NCBI GenBank assembly: GCA_030998225.1
Contig: JAPYXD010000391.1
Span: 2,170,001 to 2,234,000 of the forward strand
DNA length: 64,000 bases
Reading direction: 5' to 3'
Source: Diplolepis rosae
Taxonomy: Eukaryota > Arthropoda > Insecta > Hymenoptera > Diplolepididae
Shown here: piece after piece, positions 33,801 to 45,235 of the stretch
How positions within the stretch are numbered: the stretch's first letter is position 1
How the letters are laid out: every line of letters starts with the position of its first letter
Program-made: the position numbers and the translations under genes
Notes under the pieces: model-generated
Databases searched by the model: none
Seen by the model: the letters and a program-made list of their open reading frames with translations, nothing else
Told to the model about the DNA's origin: nothing

Positions 33801-36800
33801 ATTTTTCACGTCAGAGATGAATTCAGGAACTCAAAATACAAAAATATATAAGCTTTCTTGCGCAAAAATAGAACCTTCCAGAAATCGCAAGTTTTGCTCA
33901 GCTTAACACTTTTCCCCTAGGCTAGTGGAATTCTGAGGTACTCTAGGGAAATTCTACAGTGAGATTCGAACTAAGCGAGTCGAGATACGTAAACAAATTA
34001 TGGTCTTATTTAATATTGCGTAGATCAAAATTGCTTTTACAGATACTGAAATTTCTAAGATTTCACGCATTCCCCCTAGGCTAGGGGAAAACTTGGGGGT
34101 CCAGGGAAAATTCTGAGACCCTATTCGGATTCAGCGGCTCAAAATCCATAGGGGTAGTATACTCACATGTAAAGTTCATTCCACTTTTTATTTTGTGGGC
34201 CTGTCTTATTTCTATAGTGTAATGGTGTATTAAATAAGTTAATGGCCCTTTACGCTATTGTTTCTTTGCCTAATTATTTCAATCATTTTAGTAGAATTCA
34301 CAAAGAAAAAGCATGTCCTGAACTTATGCATTTTTTTAACGAAAGTTATATATGTATCTTTATTTATGAATTAAGGAAATAATTTTTTAGTTTACGGATC
34401 TTTTCATTTGTTGCAGAATCAAATTATGCATTGCTAGAAAATGAAGTATTAATACCAATAGCAAGAAATTACGAGTATCTCGGCAAAGAAGAATTACAAT
34501 ATGTGGTTTCATTAGGCGTTTTTAGGGATGGAATTTACAAACACATATGTATGGCAGTTATGATCACAGGATTAAACGGAATCACCGCGAGAAAGTGTGG
34601 TGATTATAAGTAATTATTTATGAAAAATATATTTATACAAGGTCGGTCGCAAACGTTCCCAGACAAGCTAAAATCCAAGAAACTAGTAATGTTTTTGGCA
34701 AAGTTGATATATTTTATTTACAATATCCCCCTTCGGACAGAATAAACCACTTTGCACCGTCGAGAACCGAAATAAAGGGCATTTTTATTTTATGAGTAGA
34801 AATTATGTTCAGGATGGCGGTCGTCAACCTTCGAATGTGTTTAATGTCTCCATAACGCATTCCTCTAAATCATCACGGAGATAAATGATAAAATAATTTT
34901 GTTGATAAGTAGTCTATTACAATTTGAAGTTTGCCGGTTTTTTCAATAAAGAAAACACTTAATTCTCAAGGGAATCTCAAAAATTATTTATTCAAAGTAT
35001 TGACCATTGGATTCTACACAGAGAGAAATTTCGGGTTTCAAGAACCAAAGTTTTTTTGTTAAAATCGTCTTTACAAAAATGTTAAAGTTGTCATTGAAAA
35101 TCATGGTAGTGGCTGCCATACTTTGGAAAAGTGTTTACTCCAACTGCAAGGAACGTTACTGAGACCACGATTCTTGTACTTGAAATACCGTTAGCGCTGC
35201 GGTTATAGGAACCAAAGTCCACTGTAAAGCCGCGCATAGAGTTTAGTTAAAAATGACCAAGTAATGACCAGCCAAAATTATTTTTGAGGTTATAGGTATG
35301 GTTCTCCTAGTTATCAAAATACGAATTCAATTTGATTAGAAAAAATAAAGTTTTACCGAAAAGATCTAAGAAAAATAATCCGGTATAATGATATTTATGA
35401 TAAATTTCGTCGATTAAGTTAAAAAATTGTCACTTTTTTCATCACCATAAACTTTTTTTGACTGACTATAGTTTTGACAAAATACGACGAGACAGCAACA
35501 TTGGAACGCATTGCATTGTCCCCGAACAAAATCGTTTATCATTTAGAAAGAATTGTCAAACTATATTTATAATAGAATTATTTACCTGATAATGCTTGGC
35601 ACGGTGAAATATAGTCCAGGAATCGAGAAAGAGAATCGGCAGGATTCAACTTAGGCTGCATATCTTTTTGGAAGTAACTACTTATCTCCAGGGCAGTGCA
35701 AGTTAAATTGTGTGACTATTACAAGATTTCATGGTTGTCACGACAGGCTTACCTCGTTGTAAAAATGAAAGTTATACTTGATTTGACTAGCGCAACAGCG
35801 AAAGCTGCGGTTGTAGTAACCAAAGGAGCTTGCCAGTACATAGAAAGAAAATGTATGTGTACTAACCGTTGGGGTATGTATAAAGCTCATTCTAATCATC
35901 AACTTTGGTCACAACAACCGAATACACAAAAAAGTCCAAATTACTGTCATGATAACTATAAAAGTAGTAGCTTCTCTCAATTTTTTTGGTCAAGGCAACT
36001 ACTGTACAAAAAATTTATGTGCTATGTGCACAGGAACCAAAGCCGATGTCTCTCAGTGTACACATTATGCCCATCTTTCAGGAAAATCATGGATACCATT
36101 CCAAAAAGCTTTTTCTTTTTCAAGGAAAACCATTCGACGAGCCATTTTTCGACTTCTTCAAAATTGTCGAAGCGCTGCTCTGCGAGTGGGTGTCCCATCG
36201 ATGCGAAAAGGTGATAGCCGGACGGGGCGAGGTCTGGAGAGTACGGCGGGTGCGATAATATTTCCCAATTCAATGCTTTTAATGTGTTCTTCACCACTTT
36301 AGCGGTTCAAATTGATAATTTGTTGTCGGTAGCGTTCCGTATTCACCGTCTCACCAGGTTTTAATAACTCGAAGTACACCACACCACACTGGTCCCACCA
36401 AACACAGAGCATTGTCTTACGGCCATAGCGATTTGGCCTTGGAGTCGATGGGCCGACCTCACCAGGTGAAAGCCATGATTTTTTCCGCTTCGGGTTCTCG
36501 AAATAAATCCATTTTTCGTCCCCCGTGACAATTCGATGCAGAAAAGATTTCCTTTCGAACCGTTGAAGCAGCATTTCACAAATGGTTTTTCGATTTTCCA
36601 TTTGTCTATCGTTCAGTTGGTGTGGTACCCATTTTCCATACTTTTGGATTTTTTCCCATGGCTTTTAAACATTGGCAAATTGCTCCTCGGGTCACATTTA
36701 GTGTTTGTGCAAATTGTTGTTGCGATTGGGTTGGGTCTTCATCCAATAACGCCTGCAATTTCTCGTCTTCGAACTTTTTCGCTGCACCAGGATGTTCATT

Positions 36801-39800
36801 GTCTGTTAAATCGAAATCTCCACTTTTAAATTGACGAAACCATGTCTCACATGTTATAATCACTGGAGCATGTTCATTATAAGTTTCTACCAGCAATCGA
36901 TGAGCTTCAATTGCTTTTTTCTTTTGATGAAATAAGAAAAGCAAGGAATGCCGCAAATGCGATTTGCTTGGAACGAAACTCGACATATTCACTGAGGTAA
37001 ACAACTATGATGCTATTATTTTGGCAGAATGTAATTGTGTATTTTTGAAGGTTATTGTCCATAGAAAAATATGACATAGATGCCAAATCATAGAAATGTA
37101 TACAGGTCTCTAGCGACATCTATGAGTTAAACCGTCAAATTTCAACTAACACCCCTGGTATAGCAATACTGACTATTTCTCTGGTACCAGTACTCTTTCT
37201 AAACAGCACATGAATGATTGCTAGATCAGGTAATTCATATATCCACAAATGAATATTTGATCTAATAATAGTTATAATGTTTCATAGACCATAATTTGAA
37301 TACTTTCAGTAAAGTATAATAGATTCTACCGTCGAGTTGGCCCGTCCATAATTTACTATTTCGTTTAGTTGCTCTGACCCTTGCAAGGGTGGGAGCCACT
37401 AAACATTTTTTTCCCTGCGGCAATACCAGATTTGCTTTAATCGGTTAATGAATAGCAAAATTATGAAAGTTCTCCCAAAACAACTTTTTGTCGATGTTGA
37501 AATACTAACATCGAATAAAGAGCAGTTATTAAATTTCACGCAAAACTCGGTAAACATACATCAGAAACATTCTGGTTGATGCAGCAAATGTACGGCAATA
37601 ATTTGTTGAGTAGAGTAAATGTTTTTCTGTGGCATAAACGTTTTTTAGAAGTCAGGAAGAGGTTAGAAGATGATAATCGTGAAGGAAGGCCAATTTCAGC
37701 AATGCTCATTATATTCTTCGATAGCAAAGGAACTATTCACACGCATTTGAATCACTGTTGAATCGCTTTAAGGGGGTCTCCTTATCCAGAACTTTAAAAA
37801 AATCGATTTTTGTTTTTGTTTCAATCGATGGAACTATTATCAGAGAATATTGTCGCAAAATTGTACAGTCCATATCGGAATAGTTTTGATGGTAGAGTTC
37901 CGAGCAGTGGCTCGCGCGGAGCGAGCGAAAGGTATGTCTGAAAACTTTAAAGCGCGTATTCTCGAAACCACATTTTTCAAAATTGCGTGCGCGATTAAAA
38001 AAGAACCATTAAAGCTATTATTATGAACTTTTTTTTATTTGTAGATTATTAAAATGCACTTATAGTGAACCTTTAATTCACATGATACAGGATTTATTTC
38101 CATTAAATATAACGCATTTTCAACACAAAAAAGGGTGAAAAATTAGATTTTTTGAAAAGTAACGTAAAAGATCAATTAAAAATTTTTTTTTACAATTTTT
38201 TAGGTTCACTATAAGCGTAAGGCTCTTCTGATTAAAAAAAAATATATAAGTGCGTTTCAGATGAAAACTTTGGACAATATCATGCACGCGATTTCAATTG
38301 TCCGTAGCGAGACGCTGCGCGGGATCTTCGATTACTCCGAGATTTTTTGTCGTTTTCAAATAAAAAAACTGTTTTTACAAGTTCAGATATGTACCTAAAT
38401 ATATGCGGAAAAACTTTGACCTGTGTTTTTATTTTCTGCTTAAAAAAAAATTAGGAAAAAGTACCTTTTTTGGTTCTGGATAAGGAGATCCCCTTAACGA
38501 GTGTGTTGAAATTGGAGGAAAGTATTTTGAATAAAAAAATAGAAAAATATTCAAATATCTTTTTTCAATGATGTTTTCCACGGCAGTCTCAAAACTTATT
38601 TGACGTACTGTGTAAGAATCGCCCCTATTTTTCCGAATCCACTTCCCATAGCATTCCACATAACGTATTCTAACTTCCCATGCGGAAAACCGTTATAACA
38701 TAGGTTGTGAGAGTTTCCAAAATGGACGTCAGTGGCTTACGTTCGACAGTTTTCTTTGCCAATACAATTATGGTTTTCAAAAGTTTTTAAGAAAGTGCTG
38801 TGTGTATGTGCAGTCATAAAAGTAAGTATTTTTGAATGCAAGGAAGACGCATAAGATGTATTACATGCTCTGTAAGAAGTGACAATTTTATAAAACATTA
38901 TGCTTAATCATAAAATTGCAAAACTGTAACAACATATTCAGTTATGTCTTACGTAACTTCAGTTACGCATAACGTCAAATTATTTCTGTTACAAGTTTCA
39001 GAATTTCTGCATACAAATATAAGAATATTCAACACTTTGCAACTGAAAATTAAGAAATTGTTTCTTAAATTCACTAGAAATAACTGAATTTTATGAAATT
39101 CTATTTTAATTTTACGAGACTGTAACTGAATAATAGTCTCGTTACGTATTTTGGGAAATTAAGATGAAAATTTCTAACAATATATATACTTTTAGAAATC
39201 TTCAAAGCACGTTTCGATAATTTTCTCCATACTTATGAATTTTAGCGAATTGTGATTCATTGTTGAGAGTTTGGTTCGTTACGAATGATTAAAATAATAT
39301 TAAATAATTCAAATTTAAAGAATTAAAACTCTTTCTGTGGAAAAAGAGACGCTTCCGACTGTGCCGGGATTCCAACCCGGGTTTTTCGAAGCAGTTGACC
39401 TTATCTTGCAAAATAAAAAATAAATTAAACTCTTAGAGAATTAAAAAAATTGACGTTAATAATTGCTATCAATTTTGAGAGACGTCTGAAGCAATCTCAT
39501 TTTTATATTGCAGTTATTATGCAGAGAAAGCAGGATTGATTCAACATGAAAAGAATCTAACTGAAGGTGATCGAACAAAACTTCATGTGAATACAAAGAG
39601 ACCTGCGCATTCAAATCCGGATATGATCTATACTGTTATCCGTTTTATAGATTTTGACAAATACCTGTTCGATCAACATGAAGAAGAAATATACCGTGAA
39701 CGACCTGATATTGGAATCATTGTGGTATTTGAACTCAAAAGAAGACATTTAATAAAAATAAAAAGCCACATTTTATAACTATCAAAATCGAGTATTTTGG

Positions 39801-42614
39801 AAGTTTTATTTTTTAAATCTGTAAGGGGTTTTAATAGTATATTATGTGCCTAGGCGCATAATGAGCGTTATTACGTGACGAGCGACAATGCTCGCTGGAG
39901 ATCGAAGCCGAGGCGCGATCAGTCCTGCGAGCATTTTAAGCGAGTCTCGTAATTACCCGAATCGTGTGCATCGGAACATATTCTATTTTATGTGACTTCG
40001 GCGCATATACGAGTTTTTATGCGTACACTCGAATCCAATCTGAAAAGGTCGAAATTGCCGTGATTATCGCCCATCCCACTTAACATTTCGCGAATACTTC
40101 CGGCCATTTTGATTTTCTCGATCTTGGGTACTAGTAGCGTATTGTAATAGACGCATGCGCAGTTCAAAAGTACAAGGCTTTGTCAGTACGGTGCCAACGC
40201 TGTACGAAGGAGAAGAAGATTAAACGCCGCTGTATCGTCATAGGCGCATGCGCAGTTCAATTTTTACATTACATCCCTCTGTATCGTAATTCACAACATC
40301 ACGCTACTCTCAACTGTAGCGTGAATACGCGTTTATGCACCGGAGGCACATAAAAAATACAATTCTAAAACTTTTATGGTATTCTGCCAAATTTATGAGA
40401 TATTTGATGTGGAGAGCAACGTAGCATTCTTTCTAAATCATTTTACACGGGGGGTTTAATTCAACTAACCAATAACTAAATTTGTATGCACATGTATGTA
40501 AAGTATTAGGTGTACAACTTTGCTTCCGCCGTTTTACGATAAATGGCTGCAGCGGTAAGTGCTGGTCGAAGTAGGTGGATCAAAAATGTCACACAGTAAT
40601 CGGAAAGGGTTTTAATATTGAATTGTGGATGGCGACGAAAAATGCGTCCACTTCGATAATCCCAAGCGCATAAATTATGGGGAATGCCCGGATATGCCTT
40701 GACCTCGAATACTAGACCGAATATTCACGGTGCCAAGGTTATGCTCGGCATCTGGTGGAACCAGCTGTTTATGGTGTATTATGAGCTGTTATAGCCCAGT
40801 GTAACCATCACAGGAGATCCGTATCAAACGCAATTGATGCGTTTGAGCCGAGCATTGAAGGGGAAACAGTCACAGTACTAAGAGAGACATGACAAAGTTA
40901 TCCTCAAGCGCAAAAATGCTCAAAAGACGCAGAGATTTTTCGAGATGGTATCCGACGATTTACAGAAAGATGGAAAAAAGTAGTAGCTAGCGACGGACAG
41001 TAGGGGAGAGTCGGGTAGCCCAGGCCACTCATGACATTGAATAAACTGTACTCACTGCGAAAATAAATTAACATTTTTCTCTTTCAGAATTGTGCCAAAG
41101 TGTAATTTTAAAGATATGGATTCGTATCTTTCATCAGCTTAAAAGAAAATCCGGTCTAAATATTTCATCTCTAGAAAACAGGTGCATTTTGAGAAATATG
41201 TACCATCTTTATTATCAAATATTTCTAGAGCTAAAAAAAATATCAGATTGGTTCTGAATGGGATATATAAATTCACTTTCTAACTATGTGACCTGTAATT
41301 TTTGTTTAATATTTTTGCGTATTTTTTTATTTACAGCAGTTTTATTGAAACTTGTCAGAGTCGGATAGCCCTGGCCATTTCGTGTCGGGTAGCCCTGGCC
41401 ACATTTTTCTGCTAAGTTTCTAAGTTTACCCCCCACACACGAGTTACAAATAATTGCAACCTCTTGATCGGAAATTCATGAAACGTTTTTAAACAAGCAT
41501 TTTCGAAAAAGTGTGCTTTATGGATGCGCAAGAATACTGCACTGAGATCCATGTATATCATGGATTCAAATCAATATGCTATAGAATTAGTAACATTTAT
41601 TGGTTCTTGTAGTATATTTTTATGAATTAATAGTATATGTATATGCTTTTGATTCAACAGCATTTTTTTCTCAGTGAAATATTTCGGTTTTTTCGATGGC
41701 CGGTGCTACCCGACACTATTTTGTAGTAACCTATTTTAAATCTCACTTCAATCGCTTTGTTTTCTTCCAATATATTTATTTCTTATATGTCTCTTTATAG
41801 GTTGTTGGTAGAAGCATTGGCATTATAACTAACCTTCTAAATTTAAATTTTGATCCCTATAAACCAAGTTATTATCAATAAAGCTTAAGTGCCGGTACTA
41901 CTCGACTCTCCCCTACTTCAAGTAAATAAATAGGTGATCACTTTTAAAAAATAAAGCCTCAAATTTTGGCAAAAACGGCGGAAGCAGAGTTGTACACCTA
42001 ATAGTTACGTTATATATGTGCACCGTACTTCATCTCTAATAAATGAAAATCTTTTCTAGTTGAAGAAAAAAGTACAGTTCACGAGACCAGTACTCAATGT
42101 ACCAGTTGCAAGAATTAAGGAACTGCCAGATGGTACATATTTCACATTGATAGGAATAAACACTATGAGAGACAGACCTCCAGCAGAAAAGATGCTTATG
42201 AAGAAGAGTATAAAAAAGTTTAACTTGTACCATATTGTAACCGAAAATCGATCTCTGAAGCTTTCCCAATTTCCTGTTATAGGAAATTGTTATAGCTTTG
42301 GATTTTTGCCAGAGGTCATTACTTCTTTATGTACTTCTATACATAATTTTATATTGTCATTTATTATTTACAATAAGTAAAACTCTCAGGATTAAGAAAA
42401 TTTTTATTTTTAGGACGACTTGGGTGGTCCTGTGTATTGGGAGAATCAGTATGTAGGAATTTTGGTTGAAAATACGAATGCCATTGTCGCAATAGATGCC
42501 GTTCTTGAGAAACATATTGATGAAATTATAGCTTCGACGTGGATTTCACAGATAAAAGAACGTAAACCGAGAAAAAGAAATGAGGCTTATATTAGTAGTG
42601 CCACTACCAATTGA
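30853..42614 (+). CDS. SPH-C: secreted serine-protease homologue, complete five-exon gene
   Basis: Exons 30853-30910, 34417-34609, 39514-39724, 42060-42314 and 42414-42614, all open; 305 residues. Signal peptide PVLLYTFTIISNAL. Exon 2 is one codon longer than in A, B and D and diverges around residues 28-35 (EVLIPIARNY instead of KALRRGRNY). The His loop is ITARKC: Lys in place of His, Arg in place of Gly. RPDIGIIV keeps Asp102 and DDLGGPV has Leu for Ser. The exon-3 donor is GTATTT instead of GTGAGT because of a small deletion, so splicing there may be weaker. Introns carry a mariner-like element (31178), a 1.8-kb foldback (32381), a Mos1-type mariner with a nested element (34905), a TTAA element (37772), a MITE (39837) and a mariner with a nested MITE (40506), which stretch the gene to 11.8 kb. 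Confidence 0.85.
31178..32076 (-). mobile_element. Mariner-like element (PPRSCDLTPLD type), 899 bp, truncated
   Basis: Inverted ends contain TTTTCCAATTAGAGGTTTCA; TA stands at the right border and TG (probably decayed TA) at the left. Minus-strand frame 31758-31387 codes for the catalytic half: YSQQDGATYHTSSETI with the second Asp and LTPLDFFLWIYVKDKVYAD with the third. The N-terminal DNA-binding part is missing. Same family as the small element at 54358. Confidence 0.85.
32381..34204. mobile_element. 1.8-kb foldback element in SPH-C intron 1
   Basis: The left arm (32381 to about 32770) and right arm (about 33755-34204) are inverted copies of about 400 bp. They begin ACAGGCCCAYAAAA and contain several CCTAGGCTAGGGGAA-like words in both arms. 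The ca. 1-kb loop has no convincing gene. SPH-B lacks it at the same spot ('gataattataactatattg'), so it arrived after duplication. Similar ends stand at about 12448 and 29979. Confidence 0.85.
34610..34904 (-). mobile_element. Ancestral mariner relic in SPH-C intron 2, cut by a later mariner
   Basis: Starts like the relics in the other units ('atttatacaaggtcggtcgc') but stops near 34870 where the Mos1-type mariner begins. Confidence 0.6.
34905..37158 (-). mobile_element. Mos1-type mariner with nested 1042-bp insertion
   Basis: On the minus strand the transposase begins at about 36984 (MSSFVPSKSHLRHSLLFLFH) and is closely similar to the copy at 51762. The right terminus CCAGGGGTGTTAGTTGAARTTT ends at 37158 with TA outside. 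The C-terminus (CVESNGQYFE) is at about 34975-35022, split off by an insertion at 35017-36058. There are further lesions: a deletion around 36300 removes the segment with the second catalytic Asp, and the third Asp reads Gly (APSGYHLF). First Asp (TGDEKWI) intact. The left terminus is eroded. Confidence 0.85.
35017..36058. mobile_element. 1042-bp element with CACWGAGAGA termini
   Basis: Interrupts the mariner reading frame exactly at a TA: the mariner has 'ggattcTA' before and 'TAcacattatgccc' after, while the uninterrupted copy at 52780 has one TA. Ends CACAGAGAGA and TCTCTCAGTG. No convincing gene inside. Long version of the MITE at 5786-6166. Confidence 0.9.
37490..38560 (+). pseudogene. 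Deleted mariner fragment hosting a TTAA element
   Basis: 37520-37710 codes for a mariner DNA-binding head (SRVNVFLWHKRFLEVRKRLE, then DDNREGRPIS). It jumps to a fragment FFDSKGTIHTHLN, then after the TTAA element (37772-38493) to the C-terminal ECVEIGGKYFE. So the host was already an internal-deletion derivative when it was hit. Confidence 0.75.
37772..38493. mobile_element. 722-bp TTAA element (piggyBac/Kolobok-type MITE)
   Basis: Termini GGGGGTCTCCTTATCCAGAAC and its inverse GTTCTGGATAAGGAGATCCCC are flanked by TTAA (37768-37771 and 38494-38497). The interior is AT-rich with one GC-rich patch (about 37905-37930, 'gctcgcgcggagcgagcg'). No gene. The related 3.3-kb element is at 59703. Confidence 0.9.
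38561..39513. other. SPH-C intron 2, 3' part
   Basis: No gene. 38930-39130 resembles 45900-46100 and 53820-53956 ('gcaactgaaaattaagaaattg'). 39160-39480 is the block shared with the other units and carries a SINE-like T-arm word on the minus strand (39345-39410). Confidence 0.5.
39345..39410 (-). repeat. tRNA-like SINE fragment
   Basis: Reverse strand reads 'cccgggttggaatcccgg' then 'cacagtcggaagcgtctc' and a T-run, as at 2475 and 58040. It lies at the same place in SPH-B and SPH-D, so it is ancestral to the array. Confidence 0.5.
39837..40352. mobile_element. ATAGTAT MITE, copy 2, in SPH-C intron 3
   Basis: 'atagtatattatgtgcctag' on the left, 'ggaggcacataaaaaatac' on the right. Same hairpin ('gcgacaatgctcgc') and 'gcgcatgcgcagttcaa' words as copies 1 and 3, but without the long GAGGCGTAG run. 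Confidence 0.8.
40506..42001 (+). mobile_element. Degraded mariner with nested MITE in SPH-C intron 3
   Basis: Termini TTAGGTGTACAACTTTGCTT and, inverted, at 41981-42001; TA on both sides (40504-40505 and 42002-42003), matching the single TA in SPH-D. About 480 bp of transposase remain (HFDNPKR; FTVPR / IHGAKVMLGIWWNQ; YQTQLMRLSRAL) with many stops and shifts. It is split near its C-terminus by the MITE at 41003. Confidence 0.85.
41003..41913. mobile_element. 911-bp MITE with GGGTAGCCCWGGCCA words
   Basis: Ends GGGGAGAGTCGGGTAGCCC and the inverse GTACTACTCGACTCTCCCC; TA at 41001-41002 and 41914-41915 against a single TA expected in the mariner ('gacagtacttcaagt'). The word 'gtcgggtagccctggcca' is repeated internally near 41350-41400. 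No gene. Confidence 0.9.
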
Positions 42615-42640
42615 ATTCCAGTTAAAATTATTTAAAACCA

Positions 42641-42698
42641 CATATTGATAAAATTATAGCTTCGACATGGATTTCACAGATAAAAGAAAGTAAATGTA
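42641..42698 (+). pseudogene. Duplicated fragment of SPH exon 5
   Basis: 58 bp beginning 'catattgataaaattatagc' copies the exon-5 part coding for HIDEIIASTWISQIKE, placed 27 bp after the SPH-C stop. It is out of context (no acceptor). Confidence 0.8.
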
Positions 42699-42890
42699 AA
42701 ATTCCATTTTCCAGTTAAATTATACGAAATAAGAAAAAAAAGTTGGGATACAAAATAGTTTACTATATAAAGATCTACAAGTTTGAGGCGCGACATTTTT
42801 TATAAGATGTATATTTTTCCTTTTAATTTAAAAAAATAATACTGAAAAACCAAAATTCAATTTTTGAACAATAATATGTAAAATACAGGA
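42699..42890. repeat. Fragment of the 3.3-kb TTAA element
   Basis: 'aaattccattttccagttaaattatac' and following bases align with 61290-61480 inside the element at 59703, including its tandem unit. No termini. Confidence 0.6.
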
Positions 42891-43940
42891 ATCTTACAGG
42901 AACAAATTTCCAATTCTTCCTGAAGTAGAGGCTATATAGGGGCTCATGTGAACCATGACAAACCCTACTTAACCACTCCACGTTCTCCCAACGCGGACTC
43001 CGCACATTACTACGCAGACGTCACGCAAGGCACCTGATTGGTTGTTTTCAGCGCGTCATTTAAAATCCTTAAAATATCATGTGTTGCTTGTTTATTATAA
43101 ATAATGGTATTTTTACTTGTATAAATAACCATTACATCTGAATTAAGCAATTCCGAGCAAAATATTGAATAATTAATTAACTCTTCGGTAAACAAAGAAT
43201 TAAAATGACAAAGGTTAATTTCATTTACATAATAGTAATTTGATTATTCAATATTTTTCTTAGGATTTCTTAATTTCAATATAATATTGTAGTTGGTTAT
43301 ATAAGTCAAAATATCACTATTTGTAATAAACAAAAATAAACATTTTATTTTTAGAATTTGAAATCGCGCTGTGAAAAGAAACTAATCGAGCGCTTTGCAC
43401 AACGTATGCATAATTAGTTTCAAAAACTTTAATTAACGTATTTTAACCGTTGATTACTGTTCGGAGTGTGTATTACCCTAGCAAAATTTGGATCTCAATG
43501 TGAAGTGATTGTTTGGAATATAAAAATTCAAGATATTTATTTATTCATGTGTACTTATTTGAGTTTTAACTCATCAACTCTAAAACAATGAAATATTATA
43601 TTAAGTCAAAATTTTGCTGGTGTGGGGCACAACCAGAGCTTTAATGGAAAGTTAGTGTCTGAAGTCACTTTCAGCAAAGTATTCTGAAGTACATAGTTGT
43701 AAGAACTTAAATATAGTATTAGTTTCATATTTCAGGGAACAGTATTATAATTTATAAAGAAGTTAAAGTGTGTTTCTTGGCTTGAGGAAGTTGTAGTGGC
43801 AGTGGTACGAATTCGTCGCCTTCAATACCTACAATTCAGAAATAAAGGAGCGTTTAAAGAAAAAATAAAAATAGCATAAAGATTGCATAGCGTTAAAACA
43901 GGAGTCAAATATATTATTGGACTTATAGAGGTTTAAAGGA
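42891..43940. other. Intergenic, nothing recognised
   Basis: No motif-bearing frame or terminal repeat. 43880-43940 leads into the R1-like relic. Confidence 0.4.
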
Positions 43941-43941
43941 G

Positions 43942-45235
43942 ATGGTAATCACAAACGTAGTAACTCCGCCATTGCCGGTCCCAAGCCCGGATGAGAAAGG
44001 AGGAATGCGTGAGGCCATGCACGGAGCAGACGAGTCCTGCAGCCCACCAACGGTAGTAGCCGAAAGGACTTTGCCAACAGCTGGGCTGCCGCCGTCAGAA
44101 TGGCCGTCAGGGGAGCCCTATAGACAGGCTTTTCCCTAGCGGCGGGCCTGCCGGACGTCGACTGGTGCGTCCTCCAGGTAATAACCTTGAGTGACCACCA
44201 GTGCATTAGTTTAACATCCGGGACCGGAGTCACCCAGTGAACACGGGAAGGGGCAGCAAAGGAAGGAGAACCTCCTGGAACACAAGAAGACTCAGCAAAG
44301 ACAAGCTACAAAAACATCTTGAGGACACCGTGCGGGCAGCGAGGCAGAAAGTGTTTGCAGCATGTGACCACTCGATGCCTCGACGGGGGCACGGGCGTAC
44401 CGGGGACTCAATGTATTCGTGGAACGACCAGTTGTCTGTCCTGCGTTGGGAATGCCTCGCAGCGCGACGGAGATCCACCCGCTCAAAGGGTGATTCTCTG
44501 CTGCACGCGGCATGGGAAAAAGCAAAATCAGCTCTGAGGCAAGACATTAAGAAAAGCCGTCTTCATTACAGGGAGGTGTCACCACACCTCTCTGTCAATG
44601 AGACAATTCTCATCACCATGAGAATTATCTCAGCATACCGAACTGTCAATTGACTTATTGGCGGAGGAGAGGAAAGAGACCTTTCAGCTCCGTAAGGAGC
44701 TCACCTGCTTAACCAACCTGCGAGAAATCGCTCGCGCGAAGGAGGCCATCCGCAAGGATGGAAGGCGCAATCTCGTCGAGAAATGGCAGACGAGATGGCA
44801 TGGTGACCAATCTGGGAGATGGACACGCCATCTAATCCCGGAGCTCACCACCAGGCTGGACAGAAAGCACGGTCAAGTCGGCTTTTACCTGGCGCAAGCG
44901 CTTTCAGGCCAATGCTGCTTTAATGCGTACCTGAAGCGCTTCAAGAAAAGAGACGACGGTCGTGCAGCTACTGCGGATCCCTTGTGGACAATGCAGAGCA
45001 CACACTCTTTTTCTGTGCCAGGTGGGGCGTGGCAAGAGAAGCTGTCGGTCGGCAAGTGGGCGCGCAACTGTTAGCCGCGGGCAGTCAAGTTTCGGGCGGT
45101 ATGAACATTTTGCCCGTTGAAGCGGGCGGTATGAACATTTCGCCCGATTCTGACGCCGAGGCACAATTAACTGCATGCCACTCTACGCGCAAGCATGCAA
45201 TGCCACTTTTTCCGCCCGTTTGGAAATAATAGTAC
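43942..45235 (+). pseudogene. R1-clade non-LTR retrotransposon relic, reverse transcriptase deleted
   Basis: High-GC island. 44237-44560 matches the linker after the endonuclease of R1-type ORF2 (YSWNDQLSVLRWECLAARRR). It then jumps to the C-terminal end at about 44640 (SIDLLAEERKETFQL; LVEKWQTRW; GRWTRHLIPELTTRLDRKHG; QVGFYLAQALSGQCCFNAYL). After a shift comes a zinc-knuckle-like piece with C..C and H....C near 44960-45020 (VDNAEHTLFFC). The whole reverse transcriptase is absent. The tail 45068-45230 is shared with 20575-20735. Dead on arrival or deleted later. Confidence 0.85.

Noticed and set aside
35696..36302. Plus-strand frames of 172 and 117 codons
   Set aside because: They cross from a MITE-like element into the antisense of a mariner gene, so they are composite chance frames.
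44230..45176. Several minus-strand frames over the GC-rich R1 relic
   Set aside because: Shadows of the plus-strand retroelement codons; the forward frames carry the R1 motifs.
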